Positions 22,153 to 33,680 of a stretch of DNA of 64,000 bases are shown piece after piece (the first letter of the stretch is position 1; each line of letters starts with the position of its first letter). Below the pieces are notes generated by a model, which searched no databases, was not told the origin of the DNA, and saw only the letters and a program-made list of their open reading frames with translations. The translations under genes and the position numbers were made by a program. Source of the stretch: Paragonimus westermani (lineage: Eukaryota > Platyhelminthes > Trematoda > Plagiorchiida > Troglotrematidae); assembly GCA_008508345.1 (NCBI GenBank), contig QNGE01002401.1:52008-116007 (forward strand). The letters run 5' to 3'.

Positions 22153-24351
22153 TCAGCTTCCTCCTTTCGCAGCCAAACATTCCTTGATTGTGCGATTGTT
22201 CCTCTCCGTCAATCCGTTTGATTGAGGATGATATGGAGTTGTGCGTATTTTTTTTATTCCCAAACAGTTCCGAAACTCCTCACTTTCGAAGAACGGGCCT
22301 TGATCAGCCAATATGCTTAGTGGTATTCCGTGATCCACTATGGTGTGCTCCATCACCGCCATGCACACCGGGCTTGCGCGCTGATCGGGTATAGCGGCTG
22401 CTTCGATCCACCTTGTGAAGTGCTCGGTCAGGACTACGATGCATTGATTTCCGGACGTCGTTACTGGAAAGGGGCCCATCACATCCACTCACCACAGTTC
22501 TCCAGTATCACTGACCGGAATTGGTTGTGTGGGATACTGACTGGGGTGGTTAGTGCTCTTCAGTAACTGACACTGCTGGCACGCCGGCACATGATTGTTA
22601 ACATCATTCTTCATTCCCGGCCAGTATGCCTTTTGTTTCAGCATTTCGTAGGTTCGATGACAACCTGTATGAGCCAGCTGATGACATTCTTTCACAATTG
22701 CCACCCTCAACTCCGCCGGCATGACCGGGACGTTTATTCCCTCCAGCAGTTGGCGCACCAAAATTCCGGCACTGTTCAACCGCAAATCGGACCAGTGCAT
22801 TCTGAAAGCTTTCAATTCCGGATTAACCTCGTCTTCTGGTAGTTGCCCTCCCGACAAGAGTCCGTCAATCACCGCCCAGATCGCCGTATCCATCCTCTGT
22901 GCTGCTTGTAACTTTCCGGGGTCACTCTCCAGTTCAATACTGTTAACTCCGATCACGTCCTTGTGAACCTCATCCAGGTGTTGCGTTCGGGAAAGCAAAT
23001 CAGGCACACAGTTCTCTTTCCCGGCTACGTGGCGAATTGTGAAGTCGCACTCCTGTAGTCGTAACGCCCAACGAGCCAGCCTTCCTCGGAGGTCCTTCGC
23101 CGACTTAATCCACTCCAGCGGTTTGTGGTCAGTCTCCACATGGAAACGTCGGTCGAGCAAGTACGGCCTCCATTTTTCCAAGGCCCATACGATTGCCAAA
23201 CATTCTTTCTCTGTCGTTGAATAGTTTCGTTCAGCAGGACTCAGTACCCGACTGGCGTATTTCACAACACCGTCCTCCTGCTTCAGTACCACTTCAATTC
23301 CTACATCAATCGCATCCGTTGAGACAATGAAGCTCTGTCCAGTCACTGGCAATTTCAGAGTCAGCTGTCCTTCCTTCATCAATCGTTGGATCTCGACGAA
23401 CGCTTGGTTGGCTTTCTGTGACCAATGAAATTGGCAAACCTTCCTCAGAATTCCGTATAAAGGACCCGCGAGGTCATGGAAGTTCTTGATGAAGCGGCTG
23501 TAGAACCCAACGCGACCGAGAAACTGTCTCAGCGTCCTCTTCGAAGTTGGCAATGGAACAGCCTCGATTGTCAGCAGTTTCTCGGGCAGTGGCTGGACCT
23601 CCCGCTGACCGAGAAGTACTGCCGTTTGTTTCGCCAGTTGAGACTTTGAACTATTGATCCGGAGGCCGGCTTTTTCGATCTTCTGCAGCACCGCTGAAAC
23701 GTGCACTGTATGTTCTGCCTCACTTGTGCTGTAAATGACGATATCGACTCCATAGACAACAGTGTTGCTCAATCCGTCCAACACCTTCAGCATCAGTCGT
23801 CTGAACGTGAAGGGGGCGCCTGAGAATCCGAACGACATCCGCTTGAAGCGGTATTGCTTTTCGCCCACTGTGAATGCTGTTTTATCTCGGTCCGATTGTT
23901 TGATCGGGACCTGCCAATATCCGGACCGTAAGTCCAACACTGTAAACACCCTGGCGGTCTGCAGCTTGTCAAAAATCTCCGCTACCGACGGTACTGCGAC
24001 GAATTTATTGATCGTTATCTCGTTCAGCCGCCTGAAATCGACACAAAATCAGAAACTACCGTTAGGCTTCTTTACCAACAAGACAGGAGAACTGAACGGG
24101 CTGTCCGCCACCTCGATGATTTTTTCCTGCAGCATGTCCTTCACTTGTCGTTCAACTTTCGGCTGCAAATGCATTGGAACTCTTCGGGGTCCGAATGGCC
24201 GAAATCGTCTTGACTCGATGGGGATTTCGTGTTCAACCCAGTTACAATAGCCATACGGGTCCTGATCCGTAGTGAACAATCCCTGAAATTTGCGTATCAC
24301 TTTGTTCAGAAACTGACTGTCACAAGTTGGCATTGATCTGGTTACGTTCAC
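22153..24351 (-). pseudogene. pol: Gypsy 1 reverse transcriptase, RNase H and integrase core
   Basis: RT start: VEHEIPIESRRFRPF and SPFSSPVLLVKKPNGSF, then TGA, then FCVDFRRLNEITINKF (codon expected to be Arg), then VFTVLDLRSGYWQVP. The catalytic box reads VVYGVDIVIYS, where gypsy elements have YxDD, so the first Asp is Val (GTC at 23746-23748). RNase H: STDAIDVGIEVVL, STTEKECLAIVWAL, VETDHKPLEWI. Integrase: zinc region ECHQLAHTGCHRTYEMLKQK with ACQQC, a stop after GELW (22489-22491), then VDVMGPFPV, ILADQGPFFESEEF and YHPQSNGLTERNNRTIK, so D, D and E are all present. The frame is lost at 22153. RT is both truncated by stops and catalytically damaged, so the element cannot be autonomous. Confidence 0.93.
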
Positions 24352-24366
24352 TTCGATTTGTCCAAA

Positions 24367-24954
24367 CTAGGTTTTGCGCTTTCTCATTAGTGGAACCACC
24401 CCATACTTCGTTACCAGCTTATCGTGCTTCAAATCAATTACGGCCACAACGTGGTCAAGGAAATCCTCTCCCAAGATAGGCTGACGTGCGTCGGGGGCAA
24501 TGACGAACGGTTGTTTGACTACATGACCATCGATTCGAACACCATATTCTGCCAAACCATCAACTTTCAGAGTAAACCCACCGACCGTTCGGACTACCAT
24601 CGCACACGGCCGCACAATCTTTTCTGACCTCATCCCAGTCAACGAAATCGCGGCTCCAGTGTCAATCAAACAGTACTCCAAGCTACCATTGACTTCTAAC
24701 CTAGCCTGAACCGCTGTCTCATCAACCGCCCCTATTACCGGATCCCCATTCCCAAACAAAGAACAATCGACGAAACGTCTATTAGAGTACGGCCTTTTCT
24801 TGCCGAGTGGGCAAAGTCTTCGCCAGTGTCCACGTCTTCCGCATCCGTAACAAATGTTCTCCTCCTTTTTCACCTTCAAAGCTGCCACTTCCTGAGTCAA
24901 CTTTTCCGCCGCGCTCCGAAGGTCATTCAGTTCACTCGGTTCGCTTGCCTCCAC
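24367..24954 (-). pseudogene. Gypsy 1 nucleocapsid zinc knuckle and aspartic protease
   Basis: Begins LNDLRSAAEKLTQEVAALKV, a short coiled coil, then the zinc knuckle CYGCGRRGHWRRLC (C-X2-C-X4-H-X4-C), then the retroviral-type aspartic protease with active site LIDTGAAISLTG and a C-terminal ILGEDFLDH (the 'ILGxDFL' flap/C-terminal motif). Ends at TAG 24367-24369, directly in frame with the RT that follows. It overlaps the gag frame by 28 nt in a different frame, so either ribosomal frameshifting or a single-base indel connects them. Confidence 0.85.
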
Positions 24955-25410
24955 CTCGCTGATTGTCGCGGCACTTGTCGAGCTGCATCGGTCAGCTGTT
25001 TCAGCGTCATGGGCTGTGGGATGAGAGCAACCCTGAGCTGATCCCGGACTGTTGGTGGCACTCCATCCAAGAACTGTGCCGTCAGCAGGCGTTGTTCTGA
25101 GTCCTGGTCCAAATGTGGCAGGGCTCTTGACAACGCTGTCCGCAGGGACATGGCGTAGACCAGAGCGTCGCCTCCTGGTCCAAGCCGGGCGCCCTTGAAC
25201 CGCCTCATCGCCTCCTGGCAGTCGGCGTGGGTGTCGAACCCGGCGATCAGCGTCTCCTCCGCGGCGGCCACTCTAGCTTCGCGGGGCCCCTTCGCGCCGC
25301 ATCCAGCACCGCCTTCGCCCTGCCCTTGAGCAGCATCCGTAGGGCCGCCAGCTTCGCCCGGTCCGCCTTAACTCCGACCGCTTCCGCCACGTCCACGATC
25401 AGAAAAGCTG
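24927..25410 (-). pseudogene. gag: Gypsy 1 gag
   Basis: The upstream part (about 25410-25275) reads AFLIVDVAEAVGVKADRAKL, then MLLKGRAKAVLDAARRGPAK. A one-base frame change near 25275 leads into the frame from 25271, with AAAEETLIAGFDTHADCQEA and LTAQFLDGVPPTVRDQLRVA, ending at 24927. The capsid-like helical region 'FLDGVP..VRDQLR' is typical of gypsy Gag. A diverged relative is found at 35601-35912 with the same order of residues, which supports both calls. No convincing initiator ATG was seen; the N-terminus may be lost or use a start further up. Confidence 0.75.
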
Positions 25411-25439
25411 TTAGAAAGGAATTGGAATGACGTCTTGGT

Positions 25440-25765
25440 CAAAATCAAATTCTCAACAATCACACATTTTCCAATGCACTGAAGAAATGTCAACACTCCC
25501 TGTTCTCAACGCCGGGTGGGTTTATTGTCTGCGGTCGAGATCAGTTGCATGTGGGTGAGTGAGGAGTAGGAACCACTGGCGGTCAGATACTTGTGTTTTG
25601 TGAACAAAGCGCTGGGTTACTGTAATACCCTGAATCAGTGGCTTCAATAGCAGTCGTGCTTGAATTGACGCCACACACACCCCGCGTAAGCGGCAAATAG
25701 AAGACTTCACACTGGTTGCAGTAAGCAGTACATATTCATGAGACGAGAACCCGGATTTATAGAGG
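25440..25765 (-). promoter_or_regulatory. Possible 5' LTR R-U5 region upstream of gypsy 1 gag
   Basis: On the minus strand CTCTATAAATCCGGG (near 25763-25750) is a TATA-like box, followed about 230 nt later by CAATAAACCC (a polyadenylation signal near 25527) and then, after TTCAGTGCA, by gag. This is the order expected for an LTR. The sequence does not match the presumed 3' LTR beyond ATAAATnCGGG, so the assignment is tentative. Confidence 0.3.
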
Positions 25766-25797
25766 TACACCAGTCTTGAAGAAATTAGGGTATGTCA

Positions 25798-26560
25798 CTA
25801 GTGCAGTAAGAAACAAGGAATTTGGGGAATAAGGAAAGATGTAACTTTGAAGCTGTCCGTCCAATCCTGATGTGGCAACTTGAAGCGAGGTTGGGAAAGA
25901 CTCCTTGATAGATCGTCTATTGTGTCGGGGTTGGGATAAGTGGTGAACCACCACAACCCTCCCTCTTTTGAAAAGCCTCTGCAATCGAATTTGCTAGTAG
26001 TGTTGGTCTTCAGGTACAAGACATTCTGCTTGTTCGACTGCTTGGTTTCCCATTCTTCGGAAATGAAGCTGGTCAGTGTGTCTCCACTGAATCGAGCCAT
26101 TGTGCAGCCCGGCTTGCGAGTAATCAGTACTTCAGCACATCGCTTCCACAGAAATATACCACACTCGTTAAATCCACCCACTAAATCGATGTTCTCAGAC
26201 GCCTGGGCTCTGCATCGTTGTACAATGGACTGAGTTATTGTACTAAAGCAGAAAGTTATTGAGAAACGCATCCAATTCAGTAATGTTTTAGGATTGGTGG
26301 AACTCACGGCGCTTTTTAGCACCTTTACAAAATCTACTGCAGCATCGTTGAAACATGGTTGTTGAGGGGGCGTTCGTCAGTGACGACATCCGATACTGTC
26401 AAACCACTGTTTTATTTCGGCAGAACAAAATTGTGATCCGTTGTCCGTCACCAAGACCGGCGGAATTCCTTCTCGACTGAAACATTTGTGAGATGCTAGC
26501 ACGGTAAATAACGTAGACAGTGAATTTTTAATAAACACTTCCGGTCATCCTAAGTGCGAA
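25798..26560 (-). pseudogene. Gypsy 2 integrase, core second half and C-terminus
   Basis: Minus strand from about 26555: a TGA in place of the expected Trp, then PEVFIKNSLSTLFTVLASHK, then CFSREGIPPVLVTDNGSQFC and QWFDSIGCRH. This is the gypsy integrase pattern 'WPEV...FSRxGxPxxLVTDNGxQF...F....GIRH'. The catalytic Asp is in VTDNG. A stop follows, then AAVDFVKVLKSAVSSTNPK corresponds to 'AERFVxTFKxAL', where the catalytic Glu is not conserved. The remainder (to about 25798) is the C-terminal part, ending near IPCFLLH. It is in the same orientation as gypsy 1, and belongs to a different (mag-like) gypsy lineage by its pattern. Confidence 0.72.
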
Positions 26561-26561
26561 T

Positions 26562-27278
26562 TTATTCGCGTAAAAATTAGATGTAATCACAAGGTGAGTT
26601 GCGTCAACAGAAACACATACATGAAAAGTAAGTAGCGATATACTGAGTATACGTAAATAACAAAACGTTAACATCTATCAAAATCCTGAGAGCACAGTGG
26701 AAACAATGTGCATCATTGTGGATCACTGACTGAACAAGTGGAAACTTGAGGGGTATGACGAACAGATGATTTGACGTGGTAATGAACCTTGACATGTAAT
26801 TCGTTTGTCGAGTTGTATAACTCATGGAGTTGAAGATGTCATCGTACAATTGTGCATTGTTCAATTTGTGTGGCAGCATCAAGGCAGGGTAGGTTGTTCA
26901 GCATGCAGTGTAGCAATGAATAGTCCCTCCCCTTGATACGTCACGTAGAAATGCGTGAGAAAACCTGAGTGGTTGTTGCGGCGACGCTCGTCGCCAAGAG
27001 CCACACCAAGCGATGAACAAGGTGGTGTTTTAGTGGCAACGACGCTAACGTTGCTGACAGAGTTGGAATCGCTCATCAGGCGCTGCGTCAGACGTACAAT
27101 AAGCGAACAAGGCCGTTCGTCTAGGTCACACTAACGTTCGGAATGTAGTGATGAAGGTAATCGTTTCGAACTGCGTTGAGATATCAAATACGTGTCAACG
27201 GTGTGATGAACGTAGGCCAGGACAAGAGGAGATTGACGGGTTGATTTTTCAACGTGTCAGTTACATGTGTAATGTCAA
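26562..27278 (-). mobile_element. ~715-bp insertion splitting the gypsy 2 integrase
   Basis: Two halves of one integrase core flank this segment. On the left half the protein reaches LALIVL and a degraded 'DxFS', and on the right half it resumes at the degraded 'SxxxWPEV'. The inserted DNA has only short frames. On the minus strand it includes TGTAACTGACACG near one end and CTTGTGATTACA near the other, which resemble the TGTAA...TTACA ends of an LTR. So a solo LTR is possible, but no target-site duplication could be confirmed. Confidence 0.4.
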
Positions 27279-27586
27279 GAGAACACCTACAAAACAATCA
27301 AAGCCAGAGTGTAACATTTACCAAAAAATTGTCTACAATGCTCTGCATGCACACGTTGACACGGGAGATAACTGTCTGGCCAGAGTGTCCAATTCATCTG
27401 CTTCGTTTTTGTTTTGTGGAAGCAGAAATCACAATTCATTAGGATCGTCTCAATATCCGTACTTATCGCCGGCCACCAACACATCTGTCGAGCCCATGAT
27501 TTTAGTTTCTCTACGCACGAGTGATCTTCGCTCAATTCGTCTAATACCGCCTTTCGTAGCGGATTGCCAGCCGATATCTCCGACAC
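27279..27586 (-). pseudogene. Gypsy 2 integrase zinc-binding domain
   Basis: The minus strand reads NPLRKAVLDELSEDHSCVEK, then LKSWARQMCWWPAISTDIET and ILMNCDFC, followed by RVHAEHCRQFFGKCYTLALI. This is the HHCC zinc domain of gypsy integrase ('LRxxVLxELHEGHxGxxRMKxLARxxxWWPxxDxDIExxxxxCxxC') with its first His replaced. It then enters the core ('RVHxDYAGPxxGxxxLxxVD') and stops at the junction with inserted DNA. The other half of the integrase resumes at about 26560. Confidence 0.78.
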
Positions 27587-27609
27587 AATACACCGTCAAG
27601 TTGTATTGA

Positions 27610-30600
27610 TAACTTCTCACAGTTTTGAAGTTTTCTTCTTAGTAATTGATTATGGTGAATATTATATTTTGGTTTTGATTGGTTTATACCCGCGGTGACC
27701 GGAAATATTTACTACCTCGCCTTCGATGTCAGGTTACTGTAGCCTCGACCATATAATGCTTGGTGTGGTTGCAGGTCTACCAAATCACTGTTTCGTCCTA
27801 TTTGTTTGACGCATATAATCTGCATGCTTTGTGTTTGTGATTGTTGGGAGTAAACGATATGTTAACATATCGTGACATGTCTTCTTCCTGCTCTGATGAA
27901 GTGGTTAAAGGAATCCTGGTGTCTCAAGTTTTTCAAACGAAGACTTTCTGCCTTAATTTGTTCATCCGATCGATAAAGGGGCCGCCAGCATCCAACACGA
28001 GAGTGAAATGACTGATTATTGCACGTTGTTTATGTTTTGGTGATTTTTGTGACTGCAACATCCTGTTGAGGTTTTGCCGGATGCAGGTTTCATGTTCTAT
28101 TCCAGCTTATCTTTGCCTGTCAGGATATGGCGGCCTTTACCGCTCGTAGACGTTTCGACAAGCTGTTTTCGATTATCTGCATGCCATTGTGTGATTTGTA
28201 CTGAGGTTCTCCTGCGCTGCGAAGGTATCGTCACCAGTGAAAACTTGGCCTACTGACAGAAAGTAAACCGGCAAGATAAGACGCTCAACAGCACATACTG
28301 CCGACCGACACCACCCACAATAAAATCAAAAGGAGTGCTCCATAACCATTGAGAATTGGTACTGTGAGTCACTGTGCATTATATACAGTCGCCCTTGTGC
28401 GTAATTATGACAACCCTGTACGAGCAACCATTTTCTCAGCTGTAAATGAATTTGAAACGTGTATTTGCCTAACTGGCCCACCGCATTGAGAACGATGTCA
28501 ACACAAAGCCACTTAACGTTATCGGTGGTCGGAGTACACGAAAGCAGTCCCAAGTAACCCATATCTGCCTCTCAAGCAAGGGGACTGAGATGGTGTCCCC
28601 AGGACAACAGGTACTTTCGTCCTTTTGTTGAAGCACAGACCCCGAATGAGCCAGAACCTGATGTGTTAAGCGAGGTAGGGATGGAAGCGCGTCGACCAAA
28701 GGTCACAACCACAGAATCACTAGCCGAGCGTCACACAAGACCCGATATATGCCAACTTTAGAAAGTCAGCAGTGCATTCATCCTCACAGTCTTAGAAATA
28801 GAGAAACGGAGAGTCATGGTGTCATTTTTGTACTTATTCCTGAAAGTACTTTCTTCCTTTACTTTCCTACAAACACTGTTATCACACACTCATTTCTAAA
28901 AAACTTTTGTGTAGCTTTACCAAAATTCTCATCATCAATCTTCGCATCTATTTCGAAACGAGTTTCTGTGAAGCTTCTACAAAACAATTCGAAGTCACCG
29001 GAGAGAATGTGACGAAACATCCATCAAGAAACAACATCGATTGCGAGCTCCATTATGTGGTTCCCGTTTCATCCCACCCGGCTGCCATGTTAGTGTCGTC
29101 AAATGAATAAATCCTAACTAGTGAGTGGGAAAGCTTACCAATTCACACTCGGTCGTCTATTCGTTTGTTGACTAAGTTACAAGCAGATAATCAACGATGA
29201 GACGCTCTGTTCAAGCTCCGGCTAAGCGCGCGATAAAATCCAATCATCCAATCACATTTGTTTCACAGTCGATACTACCATCTTATCTGCCGTTCCCAAT
29301 CGGTCGGCCGTGACTCATAGATCGGTCGATTTTCTTTCATGATACATAACTGAGTCCAACGCTGGCGTAGACTATGTTGTGGCTCCTAAATCAGAACTCA
29401 GTTGAAAACATAGAGTCTGCATCGGATACAGTCACAGTGACTAGGGACAAGAAACATACAGGAGTGAATGGGATTGATTGATTGCATCATGTGATTAAAA
29501 GAAGGACAATCAACGGTAGCGTGAACATTTTCAAACGCATCTGTAAGTTAGCAAGCCGACGTCCCATAGTCACCATAGGATGCAACAAGTTATACCGTGC
29601 TTGGTTGACTGCAGGTGATGACGTCTTATTTGTTTTGTGAAGTGAATCGGAATCACTTGCCAGTGTGTCCATCTCGTGGTAGCAACCTTTCCGAATAAAC
29701 GTGAGTGATTTTTAGCTCATAACGTTCCGCACTCCGGGCGGCACAACAGATCCTGGATCCTTCGTCCATCAAACTGTTACCTACAGGGAGCCTGATGATG
29801 CTTGATACACTAAATTAGGGGTGCTGTCTGGACAGATGTTCCAAGGAATAAACCGTAAATCGAACTTAGATTTAACAGTACGAAGAGTGGAGATGAACAT
29901 GACTAACGAATGGCTCCGAACAAGATGGGGTAATCGCTAATCACAGGGCTCAAATTACCACATGACAATCCAAATTTACCGCTGAGCATCGGACTATCGT
30001 AAACAGGGAATTCCAAATAAATTTTCCAGTGTAATTCTTCAACGCAACAATACTTCTATGAAGTCACCAAAAGCCTCCGTGCTTGCGAAAGGTTAGTCTG
30101 GTACACAATATCATCACCCACGTAACACACTGGTACCCGAACGCTTGTGTCCGACGTGTTAACGCGCTCAACTGGTGTTTGAAAATGTGAGGGTTCAGGA
30201 GCAATCAATGTAACGCTTGTTATTAATGAACAAAAAAATGTTACAAATCTCATCTGTTAACAAGTAATCAAATTGTATATGAAAGGAAGCCAAAGAATCA
30301 ACATCTATGGATGTGCGCCCACATTTCGAATCCCGAGATAAGTCTAGTGCATTACACAAGTGACGTTCAGTGAGGAATGTCCACAACTTTTATGAACATG
30401 TGAATGATACAAGGGTGTGGGAACAAGGCCAACAAAAGTAAAACAAACCGGAACGACAGATAAACGCAACGTCCATCGACATTTCAAATGCTCAGTGTTA
30501 AAAGGGCTAACGTGGGTGGGTCTCTGACATCTTTCAATAGTCGCTTACGGTGTCGTATCGATTGCACCCAACCCTAGAAAGGACTGATCTGGGAAGAGTG

Positions 30601-32684
30601 AATCAGAAGTTGCATTCTAACTCGTGAGCATATTACCCTAATTTGGTGATTATTAAACAATTGGTAGCATAGTCCAATTACTACATCCCAAATTTATTGT
30701 GGTGCCGACGTCTTGCATTTTGTGTACTATTAGAGACATCATCGTATTGTACAACTAACAGAAAACCATGTAATGAAAACCGTTACATACGATATCAACC
30801 TGTCGGAAGCGCACGGCGTAAGCAATAACTGCTACAGTCAAAAAGCACCAACACTTGAGACTGACATAGCCGGATACGTGTACCTAATCCAGGAGACAAT
30901 TTGATCAAACTCGATTACCAATGATTGCACTACAGGAGAGAATTCAGATCTGCTCTAAGTTCATCTTAGTTATTCCGAGCAATGACTTCCAGTCGTCGCT
31001 TAATTTCCTAAAATTACACCATCTGAACATGGGAATTCAGAGAACAACAGTTATCAACACTGGAACTCTGTTTCCAAACGTTTTGGAGGAGTTTCATCCA
31101 TAAGTCACGCTAAACCCGGTCTTTAGTTGGCAGGGAAAACGACACTCGAAACAAACGTGAAGCAGATGCAATTGGACACCCTAAATCTACTAAGCGGCGT
31201 TCGGCCTAACTCCAAGGCTCAAATGACAGTTAACAGTCAGCGGACAGTCAATTTGAGGTGAACCGTAGACATTAAAAGCCACGATAACCCTTTCACCTAA
31301 CATCCTCCATAGGTGAGGTCCGTAAAAGTACGTAGTCTATCAGATCTGAACAGACAGAACGATAATATGAGAAAAACTTGCAGGCATAGGCAATTATGTC
31401 CTACAAATTAGGCGAACTGATTGTGAATCTGGTAGTATTCGAAACACGAATGACTGCACGAATCTGAAGACCCTGAGTCGGAGGTTTAGAGCACAAAAGC
31501 GGGCGTCAAAACCGGAAGCGAAAAGCTAATTGCGACAAACTGGGAGGGAAGCAAAACCTACATAGTCAGTCAGATAGGCGGGTACAAAAATGTTAGCCGA
31601 TGTTGAGACATGGGAATTACAATCCTGAGGAAGACAGTGTAATCGCACGTAAAGATAAGTGCATCAAACCATCGATTCCAGTCAACTTGATTAATCTAGG
31701 ACAAACCGTCATGTAGGAGATAGGAAACGTCAATTCAACTTACAGCAGACATTACCTTCAAAACGTCGATAATACCGACAAATAAACGAACTTGTTTGGT
31801 TCTAACCTATCATTCAGTTATTTTATCCTAATCCCAATAACTTGACAAAAAATGCATGAACACAGGAAGTTTCGCAACTTGACTAAAGACCGTAATTACA
31901 TGGCGAATAAACTTCTGACTGAGACGGATGGGTCTACCACCAAACACAGCGATAAATATGGCTCCCCTGAGAAAAAACTACCAATCGTTCAGTTACAGGA
32001 GTAACCATCACACGTCCACCAGCAAGTTCTGCGGAACTTGTCGACTAGCAGAATTTTCATTCGTCTGTCAATCCTCTATCCCAGAAAAGGATTCCACTAA
32101 TATGAAAGTGAATTAGTGAGAACAATTGTTATGAAACACTGACCGTATTTTCACCCGCAGAAGCTCGGTCACGGAAGCTAGACGTCTGAACAGTAGACGT
32201 CAAAGTACTAGAGTGGTCTGTCAACCGAGGTTGGGATTTGCATGACTCTATCGGTAGAATCGATGGTGCCGACTGCCTACAATAAAGATATCACCGAAAA
32301 TTCAGAAATGTACAGAAGCCGTACGATAAATCATATGCTAGTTAGGTAGCAAAACAGCCTAAGAATAGGGACATAAAAAGAGGAGACCAGTTAACATTAG
32401 GAGAGTGAAAGCGTAGGAACGTGGATGCCGGTCACATTCGCATCCTTCTTACAAGAAGCCTTGATATTTAACAGGCGGAAGCAAGTAACTTGATTGTGCG
32501 AAAACAGAATGCCTTTAACTAATATTTTTTTAGGTCGTCAAAAACAATATATCGAAAGTTGATTCTGATGACTGGTTGTAGATCTACTATGAAAAATCAA
32601 TAGTAACTTCAAAATTCGACCAAAACAAAATTCATCAAGACCAAAAAACTAAACTCAAACAGGCAACAACAAGGCATACGCACT
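27610..32684. other. SNAP29 intron, no supported feature
   Basis: About 5 kb in the SNAP29 intron. Minus-strand frames such as 28326-28699, 29487-29672 (DTLASDSDSLHKTNKT) and 30056-30253 look slightly protein-like and could hide the missing SNAP29 linker exon, but none has good splice sites in the right phases (2 in, 0 out). Confidence 0.35.
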
Positions 32685-32885
32685 TTGCGATATCAGTATG
32701 ATGGCATCGTTGTGCGTTGCACTGTTCCCCTTCATTCACTGATCCTAGTTCCGGAACTGTCAACCGACAATATTACCACCGACTTCCCTAATGTCTTCAG
32801 TCGTAGATTAGGTGAGATACGAGACTCGCAGTTTCGTAGACGGACGGCGTCGAAAATGGTTGGCTTGATAATAACCGATCGGTAG
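32685..32885 (+). pseudogene. Possible gypsy fragment at the protease/RT border
   Basis: Contains LSTDNITTDFPNVFSRRLGE, resembling the 'LLxxFPxVFxxxLG' motif that precedes the RT palm in gypsy Pol proteins. Nothing downstream confirms an RT in the same frame. A short and weak match. Confidence 0.28.
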
Positions 32886-33680
32886 TGCGGCAAACTGTGA
32901 AAAATCTAGACATTAAAGCAAAGTTTAAACAAGCTAGAGGGGTTGCATGCGCTCACATAGCACGTGCTCTACCGACTCAATTGTGGAGCTATGTTTGGAG
33001 TTCAGAAATTTCGCACATGTGGTCCGTTACTCACACACCTCAGTCATTTCACCCGCCACGACTAATCTGCCTTGACATATGAGAACCAAAATGCTGGGTT
33101 AAAAAACCACGTTACTGATAGATAGTATGACAACTTCAACGACGAGGTACAATTATGAAGTATCTGAGAAATCATCAGGAGAGTTCATCCTCGGCATCAT
33201 TCACTGCACACCACATAGAAGAATGATATGTGAGAAACCAATTCCGCATGTGACACTTTTGCTCTTTCTGCATGACTTCGCAATTCAGCTGCAACAGCAT
33301 GTATCGCGTTGTAGTGTTGAAACAACACAAGCTTGACCAGGGAAGTTGTTTGGGAACAGTTGGTCTCAGTCAACACCAACGAAGTGATGAGCAACTGGTT
33401 CGATCATGCTCGCTCTCATTGGCATCACGTAAGCCAGAAAATCGAACCTATGGCCCGTGAATAAATGGAATATTGTGGTGTAAACACGTCCACCATAAAC
33501 CATTAAAGACTAGTATAAACCACGAGGGCACAGCCAATAGGGTTGCAAAAAAGCATTTGAGTTATTTTCCTCAGCTGCTGAAATCGATCGTTTGCAGGTT
33601 CACAACAAACGGCTGATCCAAGTAATCGCCAATTCATTGAAAATTCTTATCTTACTAAAGGAGTTCGCACACCGGTGACG

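Larger units (their letters stand above)
21464..25430 (-). mobile_element. Ty3/gypsy retrotransposon 1, nearly complete gag-pol, inactive
   Basis: Order on the minus strand: gag (from about 25410), CCHC zinc knuckle and protease (24954-24367), reverse transcriptase, RNase H and integrase (24351-22153), integrase C-terminal GPY/F-like region (about 21960-21605), then a polypurine tract at 21591-21605. The order PR-RT-RH-IN defines Ty3/gypsy. Coding is one pol frame broken by TAG (24367-24369), TGA (24049-24051) and TGA (22489-22491), with frame changes within gag, between gag and pol (about 24930-24980) and near 22150. It lies in the large SNAP29 intron in the same orientation as that gene. 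The gag region is clearly GC-richer than its surroundings. A matching pair of LTRs was not found by eye. Confidence 0.92.

Noticed and set aside
22153..24627. Several plus-strand frames of 60-162 codons (for example 23762-24250)
   Set aside because: Complements of the gypsy 1 pol frame on the minus strand.
29487..29672. Minus-strand DTLASDSDSLHKTNKT frame as the missing SNAP29 linker exon
   Set aside because: Weak acceptor and no donor giving phase 2 in and 0 out.
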